The notes below the pieces were generated by a model that saw only the letters and a list, made by a program, of their open reading frames with translations, ran no database searches and was not told the origin of the DNA. Made by a program: the position numbers and the translations under genes. From Xiphophorus maculatus (lineage: Eukaryota > Chordata > Actinopteri > Cyprinodontiformes > Poeciliidae), in the NCBI RefSeq assembly GCF_002775205.1, contig NC_036459.1, positions 1,893,088-1,957,087 on the forward strand: DNA of 64,000 bases. The letters are read 5' to 3'. This document shows, one piece after another, positions 22,901 through 45,656 of this stretch (within the stretch, counting starts at the first letter, position 1; each line of letters opens with the position of its first letter).

Positions 22901-25741
22901 TTCCTGGTGTCATTTAAGTCTTCCTCCATCCTGACCCAGTTCTGTCCTCCAGTAGCGGTCCGTCCGGTTGGGACAGTGAGGAAGACGCCGATGTGGACGA
23001 TGACGACTCTGTGGCGGCGGCCCTGGGCTGCTTGGGGCCCCTGGGCGGCCTGCTGGCCCCTGAGCTGCAGAGATACCAGAAACACCTCAAAGGTTGGCAT
23101 GACAACCACAGACCAGTGCTGACCCGGTACCTCCAGACAGAAACAATTGGACCAAAAACCTTTTCAGTCCCTAACACCTTTACTCTTTAATGTTTTTACA
23201 CTGCAAAAAAAAAAAAATCTTACTGAGTATTACTGGTTTGTTACTGGTTTAGTTTCTACTGTCAGTAAACCTGGATTAAAAGCTGGTTTAAGTTAATCTG
23301 TTGATCAAACTGTTTTAGTTCCATTGGAAGATCATTTCTCTTCTAATATTTTTCTCATGTTATAAATGAATAAAATAATATTGATGAAAAACTAATAATT
23401 TTTCATCAATATTACATTATTGACTTGAACCAGCTGATAACTTCAAAGTTTGTAAATTAGTTTTATTTAAGTGCATTAAAAACTTCACCAAAAATACTTT
23501 TTACAGTGTATGTGACAAACAGCAGAAATGGAGCAGAATGAATCTATATCAACGTTTTCTGTGAAAAGAATCTGAAAAGTGTGGTGTGCATGTACAGTCG
23601 ATACCTGAGGCCGTCTGTCTGTCGTGTTCTTCTAGACCAGCGAGTCGAGCAGGGCAGCATCGCCGAGCTGAGCCCGGGCGCCGTGGGCGGAGCCGCCACA
23701 GGAAGTGGTCGTGCGGAGCATCAGGCGGCCGTCAACAGCATGATGTTGGAGCGGATGAGCACCGACATCACGGCGCTGAAGAAGCAATATGGCCGCATCA
23801 AGCGGCGGCAGCAGCAGCAGGCCATGCAGCTCTGCATCCGCACAGGTGAGGCGGCGCCGCCGACCCGGACGCCCCGACAGGAAGTGCATAGTTTAACTGC
23901 ACTGTGTGACTCGTAGGACCCAGACCCGGCATGGCCATTAGTCCTGGGGTTCTGCAGGACCGTCTCAACAAACCCGGCAGCGGTTCTGACCCGGAAGCTC
24001 ACGGTACTCGGGTCCAAACGGCAGAACGGCTCAGACTGGTGGCGGGGCGACACTTTAGGAAACAGGAAGTGTTGGAGTGACTTCCTGTTTCTGTTCAGGA
24101 ACTGGATCCTCATCCAAACGTTGATTTATTCCAGCAGAACAATAAAAATCTAAAAATGATTTCATGAAGAAGCTGCTCCAGACATATGCATGGAAAGTTG
24201 AGTGGAGGGAAGAAATGTGATGGAAAATATACCTGAACAAACATTAAGGACTGTGAAGCTTCCAGTCACGTTAGCCGCTAACGGTACCAGTACCTGCTTT
24301 AATCACCATGGTAACCTGGGCTGGTCTGCATTGACGCAGTAATCAGCCCAGACCAGAACTGAACGGATTGATTATTGATCTGATATTTGGTTCCGATTCT
24401 CTGAACGCTCCAGAATCATCAAATAACAGAATTTTACTTAAAGTCGCTGAAATGAATCAACTTTTCGATGAAGTTCTGGTTGGTGGAAACGAACGTCGCT
24501 ACTGGATGTCAGCTCATCCTGGTCCTGAGTAAAAATGGCCGACTTGGCGAGCAGCGGAACCTCTTGGTTCTGATGGACGTTCAGTAGAGGCAGAAGTTTC
24601 TGACCCGGTACTTCCTGCTTTAACTAACCAGCTGCTAACATCCTTCCTCCAGCCGGTTCTGGGATCTGATTGGTCCTCCTGTGGCGCCCTCTGCTGGCTG
24701 CAGCCTGTTTTCACTCACTGCCATCTTTTCTTCTTCTTCTCCTCAGATAAATGTCCTGCCACGCAGGTTTTGGCCTCGCAGCTCAACCCGTCCAGCGCCG
24801 TCATCAACCACCTGCTGCTGGGCCGGAAGCCCCGCGGCCCGTCCAGAACCTTCCGGCCCGGGTCGGCCGGCCCGCCGGTACCCGGTTCGCCCTGCAGGCG
24901 GCGCCGCGGCTCCAGCAGCACCGGCTCCCCGGGCAGCCGCAGAGGCTCTCCGGGGCGGAACCACGCTCGGCAGCACCGCAGGAACCCGGCCCGGGTCCGG
25001 GCCCGGATTGGGGTCCGAGACTCCGAGGTGAGGGAGGATGATGATGATGAAGATGATGAAGAGGAAGGGGAGTCAGGATGTGAAGAGGAGGTGAAGGTGG
25101 AGGAGGTGGAGGTCCGGCTGGACTCCCTGGACCTGGAGAACCAAGCGACCCACAACTCCCATACCGATCCAGAACCAGAACCTGATGAAGAGGCGAGGAG
25201 AGCTGCAGCTCCTCTTCCTCCTCCAGACTCAGACCGACCCGGAGAACCAGACTCAGCCGGTTCTGATGGACCTGATGCAGAACCTTCAACATCATCTTCC
25301 TCCCCCGGTTCTCCTCTACCTCCCTCCTCTTCCTCACTCAGTCCTCCTCTTCCTTCCTCCTCTTCCTTCCCCGGTCCTCCTCTTCCTCCCTCCTCTTCCT
25401 TCCCCGGTCCTCCTCTTCCTCCCTCCTCTTCCTCCCCCGGTTCTCCTCTTCCCCCCTCCTCGTCCTCCCCCAGTTCTCCTCTTGCCCCCTCCTCTTCCTC
25501 CCCCGGTTCTGCTTCTCCTCTTCCTTCCTCACTCAGTCCTCCTCTTCCTCCCTCCTCTTCCTCGGCTCCCCGCCAGCCTCTCTTCTCTCCGTTTCCATCC
25601 ATCAAGCAGCCCAGGAAGTCTCTGGCGGCTCGGAACCTGGGCCTTTACGGGCCGACATCCAGAACCCCCACGGTCCACTTCCCCCAGCTGAGCCGCAGCC
25701 TGAACCGGAGCAGCGCTGCCGGGGCCACGGGCCGGCGGTGA
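15443..25741 (+). CDS. tbc1d30: TBC1 domain family member 30 (Rab GTPase-activating protein), long form, 14 exons
   Basis: TBC-domain GAP; the mammalian protein acts on Rab8 at the ciliary base. Exons: 15443-15863, 17199-17363, 18957-19018, 19820-19885, 20113-20238, 20640-20825, 20898-20967, 22144-22242, 22320-22488, 22562-22667, 22744-22862, 22953-23092, 23636-23845, 24747-25741; sum 2934 bases (977 aa; human long form is about 924). Exon 2 encodes a coiled region (LKRRDRLVHKRQKNYDVITA). The TBC core has GIPREWRRKVW (about 230-240), the arginine finger in DLHRT (Arg284) and the glutamine finger in YCQGFN (Gln320). Later come PPLTNVFTMQWFLTMFATC and YSMAPFPFPQLAELREKYTY. The long last exon has an acidic run, Ser/Pro repeats and the family's conserved tail (ARNLGLYGPTSRTPTVHFPQ). 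Start chosen at MAARLEPS (GAAACATGG context); an in-frame ATG at 15179 would add 88 residues. Confidence 0.95.
16325..16414. repeat. Degenerate (CA)n with AGAGAGCA interruptions
   Basis: CA runs punctuated by several AGAGAGCAC blocks in tbc1d30 intron 1. It is a compound, imperfect microsatellite. Confidence 0.85.
16676..17093 (+). mobile_element. Teleost interspersed repeat (CATCCATCCATTTTCT...GGAATCGAACCC family)
   Basis: A recognisable fish repeat begins at TCCATCCATCCATTTTCTG and includes GACAGGTCGCCAGTCTGTCG, GACCAATTAACCTGACGGTC and TTTTTGGACTGTGGGAGGAA. It ends with a tRNA-like GGGAATCGAACCCAGAACC and GCAACAGTGCTACCAACTG. It sits in tbc1d30 intron 1, about 100 bases before exon 2, and is interrupted by a CA expansion. 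The exact class (SINE-like or LINE tail) cannot be fixed here. Confidence 0.8.
16822..16902. repeat. (CA)n microsatellite inside the interspersed repeat
   Basis: About 40 nearly pure CA units in the part of the repeat that normally carries a short CA tract. The expansion is probably post-insertional. Confidence 0.97.
17727..17734 (+). promoter_or_regulatory. Full palindromic cAMP-response-element motif upstream of the tbc1d30 internal first exon
   Basis: TGACGTCA, a perfect CRE, in GC-rich DNA about 240 bases upstream of the alternative start codon at 17973. The motif alone does not prove a promoter, but its location fits one. Confidence 0.45.
17973..18132 (+). CDS. tbc1d30: Alternative first coding exon of tbc1d30 (short isoform)
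   Basis: An ATG at 17973 opens a 160-base exon that ends at a GT donor (GAACCAG|GTCTGG) in phase 1, exactly the phase needed to join exon 3 at 18957. The joined protein reads SAPRLLCTLEPG then VDTRLKF. From memory this matches the short human TBC1D30 isoform, whose first exon ends in RLLCTLEPG. The resulting protein would be 835 residues, lacking long-form exons 1 and 2 but keeping the whole TBC domain. It lies inside long-form intron 2 in a GC-rich island (about 17690-18190), consistent with its own promoter. Confidence 0.8.
19200..19495. mobile_element. MITE of the CACTGCAAAAA family (copy 2)
   Basis: Starts GCTGCAAAAACATTTCACAG and ends TTTTTTTCAGTGCAG, so the ends are inverted. Inner arms AAGATATAGGAGCTTAATTT (about 19294) and the near reverse complement ending CTCCTATATCT (about 19420) form a long imperfect hairpin. 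It lies in tbc1d30 intron 3. Confidence 0.75.
19560..19790 (+). mobile_element. Degenerate Tc1/mariner-like fragment
   Basis: Contains a stretch translating to KHGGGSIMLWGYF, the hallmark of Tc1-like transposases, followed by GGTGTACTTACTTCTG and AGTTTACATACAGTG, typical of Tc1 element ends. The open frame is only about 60 codons, so it is a dead fragment in tbc1d30 intron 3. Confidence 0.75.
20968..22143. other. tbc1d30 intron 7
   Basis: Rich in GTTTAGCGTTAGC-like words without a clean repeat unit. It contains a tRNA-like SINE scrap at about 21536-21600 and a half copy of the CACTGCAAAAA MITE at about 21935-22026. I see no exon. Confidence 0.6.
21536..21600 (-). mobile_element. tRNA-derived SINE fragment
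   Basis: Includes CATGCAGCAAAGGTCACCGG and GCGGGAATCGAACCTGTGAC. The latter is the reverse complement of a tRNA B box. The same architecture is seen more completely at 44345-44523. Confidence 0.6.
23199..23510. mobile_element. MITE of the CACTGCAAAAA family (copy 3, best preserved ends)
   Basis: Terminal inverted repeats CACTGCAAAAAA and TTTTTACAGTG bound a ~312-base AT-rich element. The centre has an AATATTGATGAAAAA / TTTTTCATCAATATT hairpin (about 23370-23415). It lies in the tbc1d30 intron between exons 12 and 13. Confidence 0.8.
25303..25572 (+). repeat. tbc1d30: In-frame Ser/Pro minisatellite within the last tbc1d30 exon
   Basis: Degenerate ~33-base units (TCCTCTTCCTCCCTCC-like) encode about eight rounds of SSSS-P-[GS]-PLPP. 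The unit is a multiple of three, so copy changes keep frame. The region is presumably disordered. Confidence 0.85.
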
Positions 25742-26040
25742 AGAGCTCAGCGGGTCGGAACCGGGCTGCAGTATTCCCCGGTTTGCACTACAGCCATAAA
25801 ACATTTCTATGCCAAGTATTTATCTGCACAGGATGGATGGAGACCCAAAAGCATCCTGACCCGACATCCTCCAGAACCTTCTGCTTGTTTCCTATCACTC
25901 TGTTCTGGTTCTGTAGAAACCCAGAATGTACCGTCTCCATCTGTCGTAATGAAAGAATGAAAGGAAACATTCAGCTGTGGCTCGTTTCTTCTGTTCTCAA
26001 AGATCTGAACCAGTTCTCTGACCTCAGATTAAACAACTGA

Positions 26041-26176
26041 ACCACTTTTTCCTTCCACTAAGCTTTCCATTAATATGGTTGGATCCAGCCCTCTGATCTT
26101 CTGCTGCTTTAGCATCTTGTTCTTCGTCTTCAGCCAATCATATTGATGGAAAGCTTAGTATAAGGAAAAAGTGGTA
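26041..26176. repeat. Long inverted repeat in the tbc1d30 3' UTR
   Basis: Arms of about 42 bases: ACCACTTTTTCCTTCCACTA... at 26041-26082 and a near-perfect reverse complement ending ...AAGGAAAAAGTGGT at about 26134-26175, around a ~50-base loop. The pairing has only a few mismatches. It is probably a transposon-derived foldback. It lies between the stop codon and the candidate poly(A) signal, so the mature mRNA should contain it. Confidence 0.85.
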
Positions 26177-26363
26177 GAATAAGTTGTGATCTGAAGCAAA
26201 GCCTCCAGAATCCAATCAGGGTGGTTCTGACAGTTTTCATGTCTGAGACACAAATTTCCAGATGACTCTATTAACCATCTTATAACCATCGTATATAATT
26301 ACTTTTGATGACAATTTCTGGAATATGTAGCCTGCAGAGTGGATGGAGATTATTGGGATATGG

Positions 26364-26369
26364 AATAAA
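26364..26369 (+). promoter_or_regulatory. Candidate polyadenylation signal of tbc1d30
   Basis: AATAAA about 620 bases after the stop codon at 25739-25741. It is the first canonical hexamer on this strand that I see after the stop. Confidence 0.5.
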
Positions 26370-27044
26370 ATCTGGAAAATAGCTGAATTTACTTCTGTTC
26401 TTTTCCAGATTCTGTTCAGTAAAGACAGTCAACACCTGATGGATCCGGTCAGACGTTCAGCTTCAGCATTCGTTTCTATTATTGTGTAGGAAATGATCTT
26501 CCTACTTCCTGTTTACATGAAAGGAGGCGGACAGGCAGAAACAAGCGGTGATGCTCAGAGTTCACTCAAACATTTAAAAACAAACTTACTTTATTAATAT
26601 TAATGTACAGGATCTGGAGTGAAACCATCCACGTGACTACAGTACAACTCACTTATTTACATCCAAGTTTATCTCAAGCCAAATTCATCACATGTAAGTT
26701 TTATTTACACATTATGAGGAAACAGAAATCCTCCTGAGACCCAGAGGAGAAAAGTCTGACATGTTTTCATGAACATATACAAACGGAGGAATAAACTGTC
26801 TTAACCTCAGTCATCAGCACCACATTCAGGCTCTTATTTTACTTTTAGAGGTATTTATTTCCCGTAACTGCGGTCCAATGTGATCCATATGGTCCAGTAA
26901 ACCAGCTGAAGGAGAATTGTCTTGTTACTAGATTAATGCTAATCCAGAGTTACTCTGTTAGCTAATGCTAACCGAATAAATAGAAATATAGTTGCGGCCG
27001 CTAACAGCAGCTGAATATCAGACCGATTATTGTTTTCATTTTAG

Positions 27045-27652
27045 GCTCGGGACTTTAACGCGTTATTGTCGATCATTAATGACGGATTTTAACGCGTTAA
27101 ATATGTTAGCCGCATTCTGATTTTCATACGAACGTTCCGGCGACCGCGCGTTTCTGGTACGTCCGTAAATCTGACGCACAAGCGACATTCGCTAACAGCG
27201 ATGGATGACAAGGCCGCTTCTCTCGGCCCACTGGCAGTTAATTTCTGTTTCAAGCAGACATGATGGGACGCTGGAAAAGACTATTGTTGTGTTTAAATTG
27301 TGCTAAAAGGAGTTAGCCTATCGGCGAAGCTTTTTAAGCCTTAAGTAGCATTTTCCATGCTAAACATGTAGCAGCAGCTCAGACGTCCCTAATAATGTCA
27401 GCTTCTGCATTCCTACAGAATTATTTTTTTAATTAGTTCCATTAATCAGTTGAAAGCTGATGGTTTAATAACCTAAGAGATTACAAACTATGTATGTGTT
27501 ATTGAGGCTATATGTCCATTTATTCAATAAATTAGCAGCAAAAACTGCTTTTGAAATAATAATGTTGCATATTTGGTAGATACATCTGTAATTAAATGTG
27601 ATTAATTACAAACTGTGCTGTAACTCGATTAAAGTTTTTCAAGTCCCACTAA
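27045..27652. mobile_element. Probable non-autonomous DNA transposon (TTTAACGCGTTA type)
   Basis: Begins GGCTCGGGACTTTAACGCGTT and has a second TTTTAACGCGTTAAAT at about 27087. It ends TAACTCGATTAAAGTTTTTC followed by AAGTCCC, giving inverted ends GGGACTT/AAGTCCC. Sequences of this type (AACGCGTTA with ATTAATTAC) are widespread in fish genomes. The internal part has no coding capacity. Confidence 0.5.
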
Positions 27653-28144
27653 TTTACTCACTTTTGAACGTCTTGTGTTAAATTAGAAAAATTTGTTTTC
27701 ATGTAAATTATCTGGAACATTGATGTAGACCCCTTTTCTAAATCAGTCCTGCTACTTTAGATGTGTCTGTGCTTCAACACACCTGGATTCAGAGAAGGAT
27801 GTGACGCAGCTGGAGGAACATCAGTTCAAATGAACAGACCGCTCTCCCCGAGGAAAACATGAAATCCATGAATAAATGAGAAATTAAAGCCTTCAGGGTT
27901 CTGAGGCGGTCTGGAAAAGAAATGCATTGAGATTCATTATAAGTCCATAAACAGTTCTAATGAGGAGAAAATGGATCTGGGTCTCAGGAGGATCACAGTT
28001 AGCAGTCAGCAGGAACCTCAGAACAAACCGGACCTGCCTGGTTCCACAGTCCAGTCCCAGTGGGGTTGACTGGTTCTTCAACCCCACTGGGGTAAATCTC
28101 CATTCACAGTCTGGAGATTTAGTTTGACTCTGTTTCAGTAAGTG

Positions 28145-39984
<11,840 letters not shown>

Positions 39985-40004
39985 GTCTGATGATGGCTCC
40001 TCCA

Positions 40005-40113
40005 GGAAAAATCAGGATGTTTCCAGGTTAAATCAGGAGTTTTCCAGGTTAAATCAGGAGTTTTCCAGGTTAAATCAGGAGTTTTCCAGGTTAAATCAGG
40101 AGTTTTCCAGGTT
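40005..40113. repeat. 21-bp minisatellite just upstream of the prkcq start exon
   Basis: About five copies of GGTTAAATCAGGAGTTTTCC(A), starting some 20 bases beyond the probable acceptor of the first coding exon. On the coding strand the array precedes the splice acceptor at 39987-39988. Confidence 0.9.
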
Positions 40114-40464
40114 TCCTCGCAGTGCGTGCTGCAGCGTGTCGCCGTCTCTCTGCAGGCGGCTGGCAGCGGGCGCAGGTCGGCGACAGGAAGTGAGCGTTTT
40201 TAAAGTTTTTCCGTCCTCGTATCAAACGACCTGCAGAGGAAGAGAAACATTTCATCAAGAAACCACAAAATCCGTCAGAAACAAATTCAGTCAAAGACCC
40301 AGAAAAACACAGACTGGTGAAATCTTTCAACGCTCAGAGGCAGAACCCACTGTTTGATCAGAACCAGAACCTCAGAGGAGCCGACACAATCTGACCGGCT
40401 CCCAGTGAGTACTGGACCTGGTTCTGTCCCAGTGACACCCAAGTCACTGCTGGATTTAGAAGAC

Positions 40465-40725
40465 CGTGTGTGTGTTTGTTTCTTATACCTTGTGGGAACC
40501 ATTTTCCTGAAACACTACGCTGTGGGGACCGAAGCCTGGTCCCCACAAGGGGAAACACTGTTTTTGGGTCAGGGGTCAGATTTAGGACTACGGTGTGAGT
40601 TGAGTTTTGGGTAGGGTTAGGGTTAGGTATGTAATGGGTGGGGTAAGGGTAAAGGTCAGGGTAAAGTTTAGGCTGTAGGAATGAATGGAAGTCAATGGAA
40701 AGTCCCTGCAAAGATAGCTGAGCGC

Positions 40726-40758
<33 letters not shown>

Positions 40759-40760
40759 AT
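40465..40760 (+). mobile_element. Teleost interspersed repeat with TTAGGG-like tract and (GT)n tail
   Basis: Contains TACCTTGTGGGAACCATTTT, CACTACGCTGTGGGGACC, GGGTTAGGGTTAGGTATGTA, GAATGGAAGTCAATGGAAAG and a terminal (GT)n. This order is a familiar repeat in many fish genomes. The TTAGGG-like part is a short degenerate run, not an interstitial telomere of any length. Confidence 0.75.
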
Positions 40761-43350
40761 CTCTATTAATAGAGATGAAATCCTAAGCGCAGATGAGGAA
40801 CCAACACTCTGACCAGAACTGGTTCCAGGACCCGGAGCTGGTCCAGTCGGCTTTTAGCAGCTTAAACTCAGAACCAGAACCGGGCCTGAAGCTCCGACAT
40901 TAATCCTAAACTCATTTCCATTTGGTCTAATTAATAAACTGTTAAAATATTTTAAAAATAGTCGTCCGTTTTCTATAACTTCTTTAAATTTAGGATTGTT
41001 TTGCAATTAAAATCAATATTTTTTGTGGAGCTACTTTAGAAATTTTTGCAAGAAATTTTGATGGTAAATATTTAAAGTTTGAATTCTTCACATTTTTATG
41101 ACGAGAACAAAATGTTTTAAATTAATTTGACTGTGAATGTATTGAGATTTGAATATGAACCACCTAAAAAACATTTTGACACATTCCAGGAAAACTAAAG
41201 TCTTCCAGCAATTTGTTGCATTAGATTTTATTTAAGGGCACCAGAGTCCAGGGGAGCTGCATAGAAACCGATCAGCAGGTTTCTATGTTAGTTAGTTTTG
41301 ACCAACTAACTAATCATTAGTTGGTCAAAGAGACCAGAAATAACGAGCCGGAAAACCAAAACCAAAAACAGATGTGAGCCGGGAAAACACAACGGAGCAG
41401 AACCGTACGGAACCGGACAGAACCGGGCAGAACCGTACAGAACCGGACAGGTTCACAGAAACGGTGATGAACACCAACATGATTAAACTGAGATCCACTA
41501 AAACAGCTGCTGCAGCGTCGCATGGAGCTGCTGCTGCAGCGTTGCTGCGACCTGTTGATGCGTTTGAGTGGGCGGAGTCAAACTTCCGGAGTTCACGGCA
41601 CTAAACACCAACCACACTTCCTGTCTGAGCGTTTTCCTTCTCCGTGGGTTTGATGCAGTTTCAGCCAGAGATCAACTTTACAGAAAAGAAACAAAATGAA
41701 CCAAAAACATTGAATATTAAAATCTTCTCACAGAATTTAGTTTATTAAAACAAAACAAAACTTTATTTTCTGCTTACAGTCGGTGCAGATGAATCAAACA
41801 AACTTTACTTTTGCTTCTGAATTTTGGATTTTTCTCTTGAATTTTTAAACTTTTGGTTAATATAAAAATTAATTTCTCATTGAAAATCATTTCAAACATG
41901 GACATAAAAGTATTTCATTCCTCAGGCAGACGCGAGCATCTGAGAATATTTAGAAGATTTTCCATATAATTTATTAACTTATCAGTGTTTAACATAATGG
42001 AGGTTAGATATGTAGTAGTTTTATGATAAAACCTTTATTTTATTCCTCATGTAGACATACTGGGAATATTTAATTCATTTTCTAAGTAATTTTTCTGAAT
42101 TTAGTTGATTTTTTAAAAAAAAACAAACAATGATCTAATATTTGTAATTTTTGAATCTATATCCATGTTTATAATTTTGGTGCACTGCTGGTTTGTTGAC
42201 AAATATATTTTTATTATAAGGAATGGATATAAGTTCATATAAATGATAACTGCTCACAGTTACAGATATTATCTCAGGTTTGGTGGATTTCTTCCCGCTC
42301 TGCCTGCTGGGCGTTCCTCAGCTGTTCCTCCTATAATCAGTTTAAATGTTTCATTTCGTATTTTCACAGATTTTAACGTTCAGTGTTTTTATAACTTCTG
42401 ACAGACGGACAGCGACCGGATTCTGTTCTCTGCAGTTCATCTGGAAAACCTTTTTATTCATCATAGCGCCGTTCTCCCTCCGGAAACTTTAGGAGCTTTT
42501 TAGCCGAGTTAGAGGTCAGAGTTAAGGAGCTTAGCACAATGAAATTCTCCTGTGGTCATCAGAAAATGAGTAAAAAGTCGATCCTGACTCCGGCTTTCAA
42601 AGATTTAAAAAACGTTTTGCTGTTTTAAGAGAAGAAATGAAGCGATTCAGGAATTTTGCGCAGAATCGTTGATACGGACAAGAGATGATCAGCCAATCGG
42701 TGCAAAGGCTGAAAAATGTACAGAAAGAAAAACCGTCTCAGTTCATCCTGGAGACTGACTGCAAGGAGTCTGAACATCTACACCTGACCTCTGACCTCTG
42801 CAGGAAGAAGGCCTGTGAGCCGTGAAACTAATCAAACATCTTTAATCTGCCGTTTATCCTCACTGCTTCTCTACCTTTTAGTAAAAACTCTGGATGAATT
42901 AATCATCTTCCCAGTGAAGTTGAAGCATATTGATGGATTTTAATCTGAGATTTTATGGTTCCTGCTCATCAGCTGAACTTCAGGTTGAAGTCTGGAGCGT
43001 TTAGAAACGTTTGAACTGATGAGATTACAGCAGCAGCCAGATGTTCCTCCGGCTCATCCAGAACGTCCAGAGTCTGGACGTTTCTGCTGCCGCCGCTTTA
43101 ATCCGTCTGCCGCAAAGTGCCGCCTCTGCAGGAGGGGATTCAACCCGGAGCAACACGACACGCTGAGCTGGAAAAACACCTGCGCAACAACCACAGGACG
43201 GGTTCTACTGGTTCTGTTGGACCAACTGGACCATCGCGCTGGTTCTGGTGCCACTCAGAGGTTTACTTCCTGAAAGTTTTACTGTGGTGGAAGTTTTCAC
43301 TCCATATTAGAGCAGATTTAAAAATATGAATATCAAACCTTAAAATAGAG

Positions 43351-43424
43351 GATGGATGGATGGATGGATGGATGGATGGATGGATGGATGGATGGATGGA
43401 TGGATGGATGGATGGACGGACGGA
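43351..43424. repeat. (GATG)n tetranucleotide microsatellite
   Basis: About 15 GATG units, turning into GACG at the end. Confidence 0.97.
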
Positions 43425-44344
43425 TTCTGTCTGAAAATAACAGGAATAATCCTAATCCTATGGATTAAAGGAGGATCAATAAATGGATCTTTGATCTTAA
43501 ATCAGTTTCAGGTTCTGAGTATCAGGAGAAAATATTTCTCTCTCTCTTTTTATCGTTTTCTTTTCCTCCTGTGAAGAGCCATGGAGGTGAGGAAGAGGAG
43601 GACGAGGAAGGTCACCCCCCTCTGAGTCGACCTGAGATCAGACGAAGGTCGCGGCGGCGTGGCGAGCCGCGACCTTCAGACCCATCATCTGAACGCCGAT
43701 CCATCAGAACTCAGTCAGGACCTTTGTTCTCTGAGAGGTCTTTGACTAGACGCCAGACCCGACCAGAACCAGCACCGCTCACCTCCACCCACACAGTCAG
43801 AACACTTCTGATCCACCTGACCAGAACCAGAACCAGCTGCTGTACTCTTAAACATGGCAGCAGTAATTGATCTTTAACTACAGATTAGGAGAAAAGTTTT
43901 CTAGGACGGAGATCAGAAGATACTGCCTACTGACAAACGCTCAGCGGTTTAAAACCGTCTCTGAACAGATTCTGATTCCTGCCGTGGTTTGAATCGGTTC
44001 AGCGGCCGGAGGGTGGGACTGGTTGCCTTACAGTGTCAGATTCTAACACCGCTTCATGGAAACTCACCAGTTTTGAAACATTTTCTTGTGTTTTGGTTTT
44101 GGCTCCAATAGAAACTTTTTCTGATCAGATGATGAACAACAGGATCTTACTACTGGAGGAAACGAAGAAGAAGACGACGACAGGAAGTGGAGCAAGATAA
44201 AGAGCTGCAGGTTTTTGAATAACGTATCGCTTCAACAAACTTGAAGCGAAAATGTGATTTAAATATTTTTTCTTATTTAACAGAAACAGCATTTCCAAAA
44301 TTGTGTTTTTCCACATTAACAGAATATATATATATTTTTTTCAT

Positions 44345-44523
44345 TTTTTTCTCCGAAGAGTTTTTGCGGCGCTAGTGGCTTGTATTTTTTCAGGAAGGAG
44401 GGTGGAAGACATGCGGCACAGGTCGTCGGGACCGGGAGTTGAACCCGTGACGTCCGCGTCGAGGACTAGGGCCTCCAAGCGTGGGGCGTGCTAACCCGCT
44501 GCGCCACCACAGCACGCCCCCTT
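44345..44523 (-). mobile_element. tRNA-derived SINE
   Basis: On the minus strand the head carries an A box (TGGCGCAGCGGGTTAGCAC) and a B box (GGGTTCAACTCCC) about 45 bases apart, the internal RNA polymerase III promoter of a tRNA. They are followed by a fish SINE-like body (GCATGTCTTCCACCCTCC). The tail runs into A-rich sequence near 44345. Confidence 0.85.
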
Positions 44524-44569
44524 AACAGAATATTTTAAAACATTTTGTGCGTGTTTGTAATCCCTCCAG

Positions 44570-44925
44570 TTTTTAGTTATTTCGTGATCCCTGCACTTTT
44601 TACGCCACTGCATTATTGTGATATTATTGCAAATTTTCTGCACAAATAGACAAAACTGTGATGCTAACTCCCACCTGCAGGCGGCGATATTTCTTACTTC
44701 TACTCTGTTCCCACTTTACTGGATGTCAAGTTATCGTCTTACATGAACGCAAATACTGCAAAATTTCCCGCAAATATTTCTAAATTATCTCCACACAAAT
44801 CAGTGAAACAACCATGAGTTTAAAGAAATACATATTGAATGCAGAAACGTCTTAAAATATTTCAGCGGGTTTTATTGATACATTCTGCAACAACCGGCCC
44901 TTTAAGAGCATTCATGATCTGGATG
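44570..44925. mobile_element. Old interspersed repeat (family A, copy 1)
   Basis: Shares diverged blocks with 55305-55810: GATGCTAACTCCCACCTGCAG, GATGTCAAGTTATCGTC, ACATGAACGCAAATA and the end CCGGCCCTTTAAGA. It matches a repeat I recall from livebearer and killifish genomes. Class unknown. Confidence 0.65.
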
Positions 44926-45656
44926 TGGACGAAAATTAAAATAAGTTAAAGCATCAATTTCCTTTATAGTTTGTTTATCTTTCTATAGAAATGACTCCTG
45001 TGTCAGGAATCAATAAAATCTTATAAATGCTACATATATTGTTATTTATGCTGTACATTTCATTGGTGCTCTATAAAGAAATTTTATTGTGTATTTATGA
45101 GGGTTTGTTTTACATTTCTTCTGGTTAAATTGAGGTTTGTCGTCTCCACTGTCGCCTCATGCTTGCTCTTCCTCTGCTGCTTTCCAGTCATTTTAGCCTC
45201 TTTCAGCCTGAGCTCACAAAACCTACCAGACACTTTGAAAAAGACTTTTTATGTTTTATAGACGCCTACCGGAGGAAACTGATTATTTGGTGGCTAAACA
45301 ACAACTTCATGTCTATTTCAGGTTTGAGAACAAAGACAAAACTTTGTACCAAATAACGGAGGAAAGCATCTGGTTTATAGCCTAAGAACAGAAATGTAGA
45401 AAACTATTTCACAGAAATGGTTCGTGTTTAAGAAAAACATGAACTAATGCTTTACAATGCGTAAAGTATATCCTTTTATTTGTTTAAAACTAAACCTTAC
45501 AGTCTTAATAAAACTGAGCCGGTCTGACGACAACCAGCCAGTTTTCATTGCGGGAAACGATTCAGCTGAGATGTTTTAGCTTCAGCTGAGATATTAAACT
45601 AACTTTGGTGAAATGTGAGGCTGATAAAGGTCGTAGTAACAGCTCAGAGTACTCAC

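Larger units (their letters stand above)
40761..45656. other. prkcq 5' intron (or upstream region)
   Basis: Contains a ~10-bp AGAACCG-type repeat at about 41395-41450, a (GATG)n tract at 43351-43424, a SINE at 44345-44523 and an older repeat at about 44570-44925. The open frames at 43019-43273 and 43571-43870 encode low-complexity or unrecognised sequences without conserved domains and are not called as genes. Confidence 0.5.

Noticed and set aside
24715-25605. 296-codon minus-strand ORF rich in EEEEGGRGGP
   Set aside because: It is the antisense shadow of the Ser/Pro repeat in the last tbc1d30 exon.
40610-40640. Interstitial telomere
   Set aside because: Only two to three TTAGGG-like units occur, inside a common fish interspersed repeat.
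43571-43870. 100-codon ORF starting MKSHGGEEEEDEEGHPP
   Set aside because: Low-complexity acidic and arginine-rich sequence without splice partners or a conserved domain. A coding origin is not supported.
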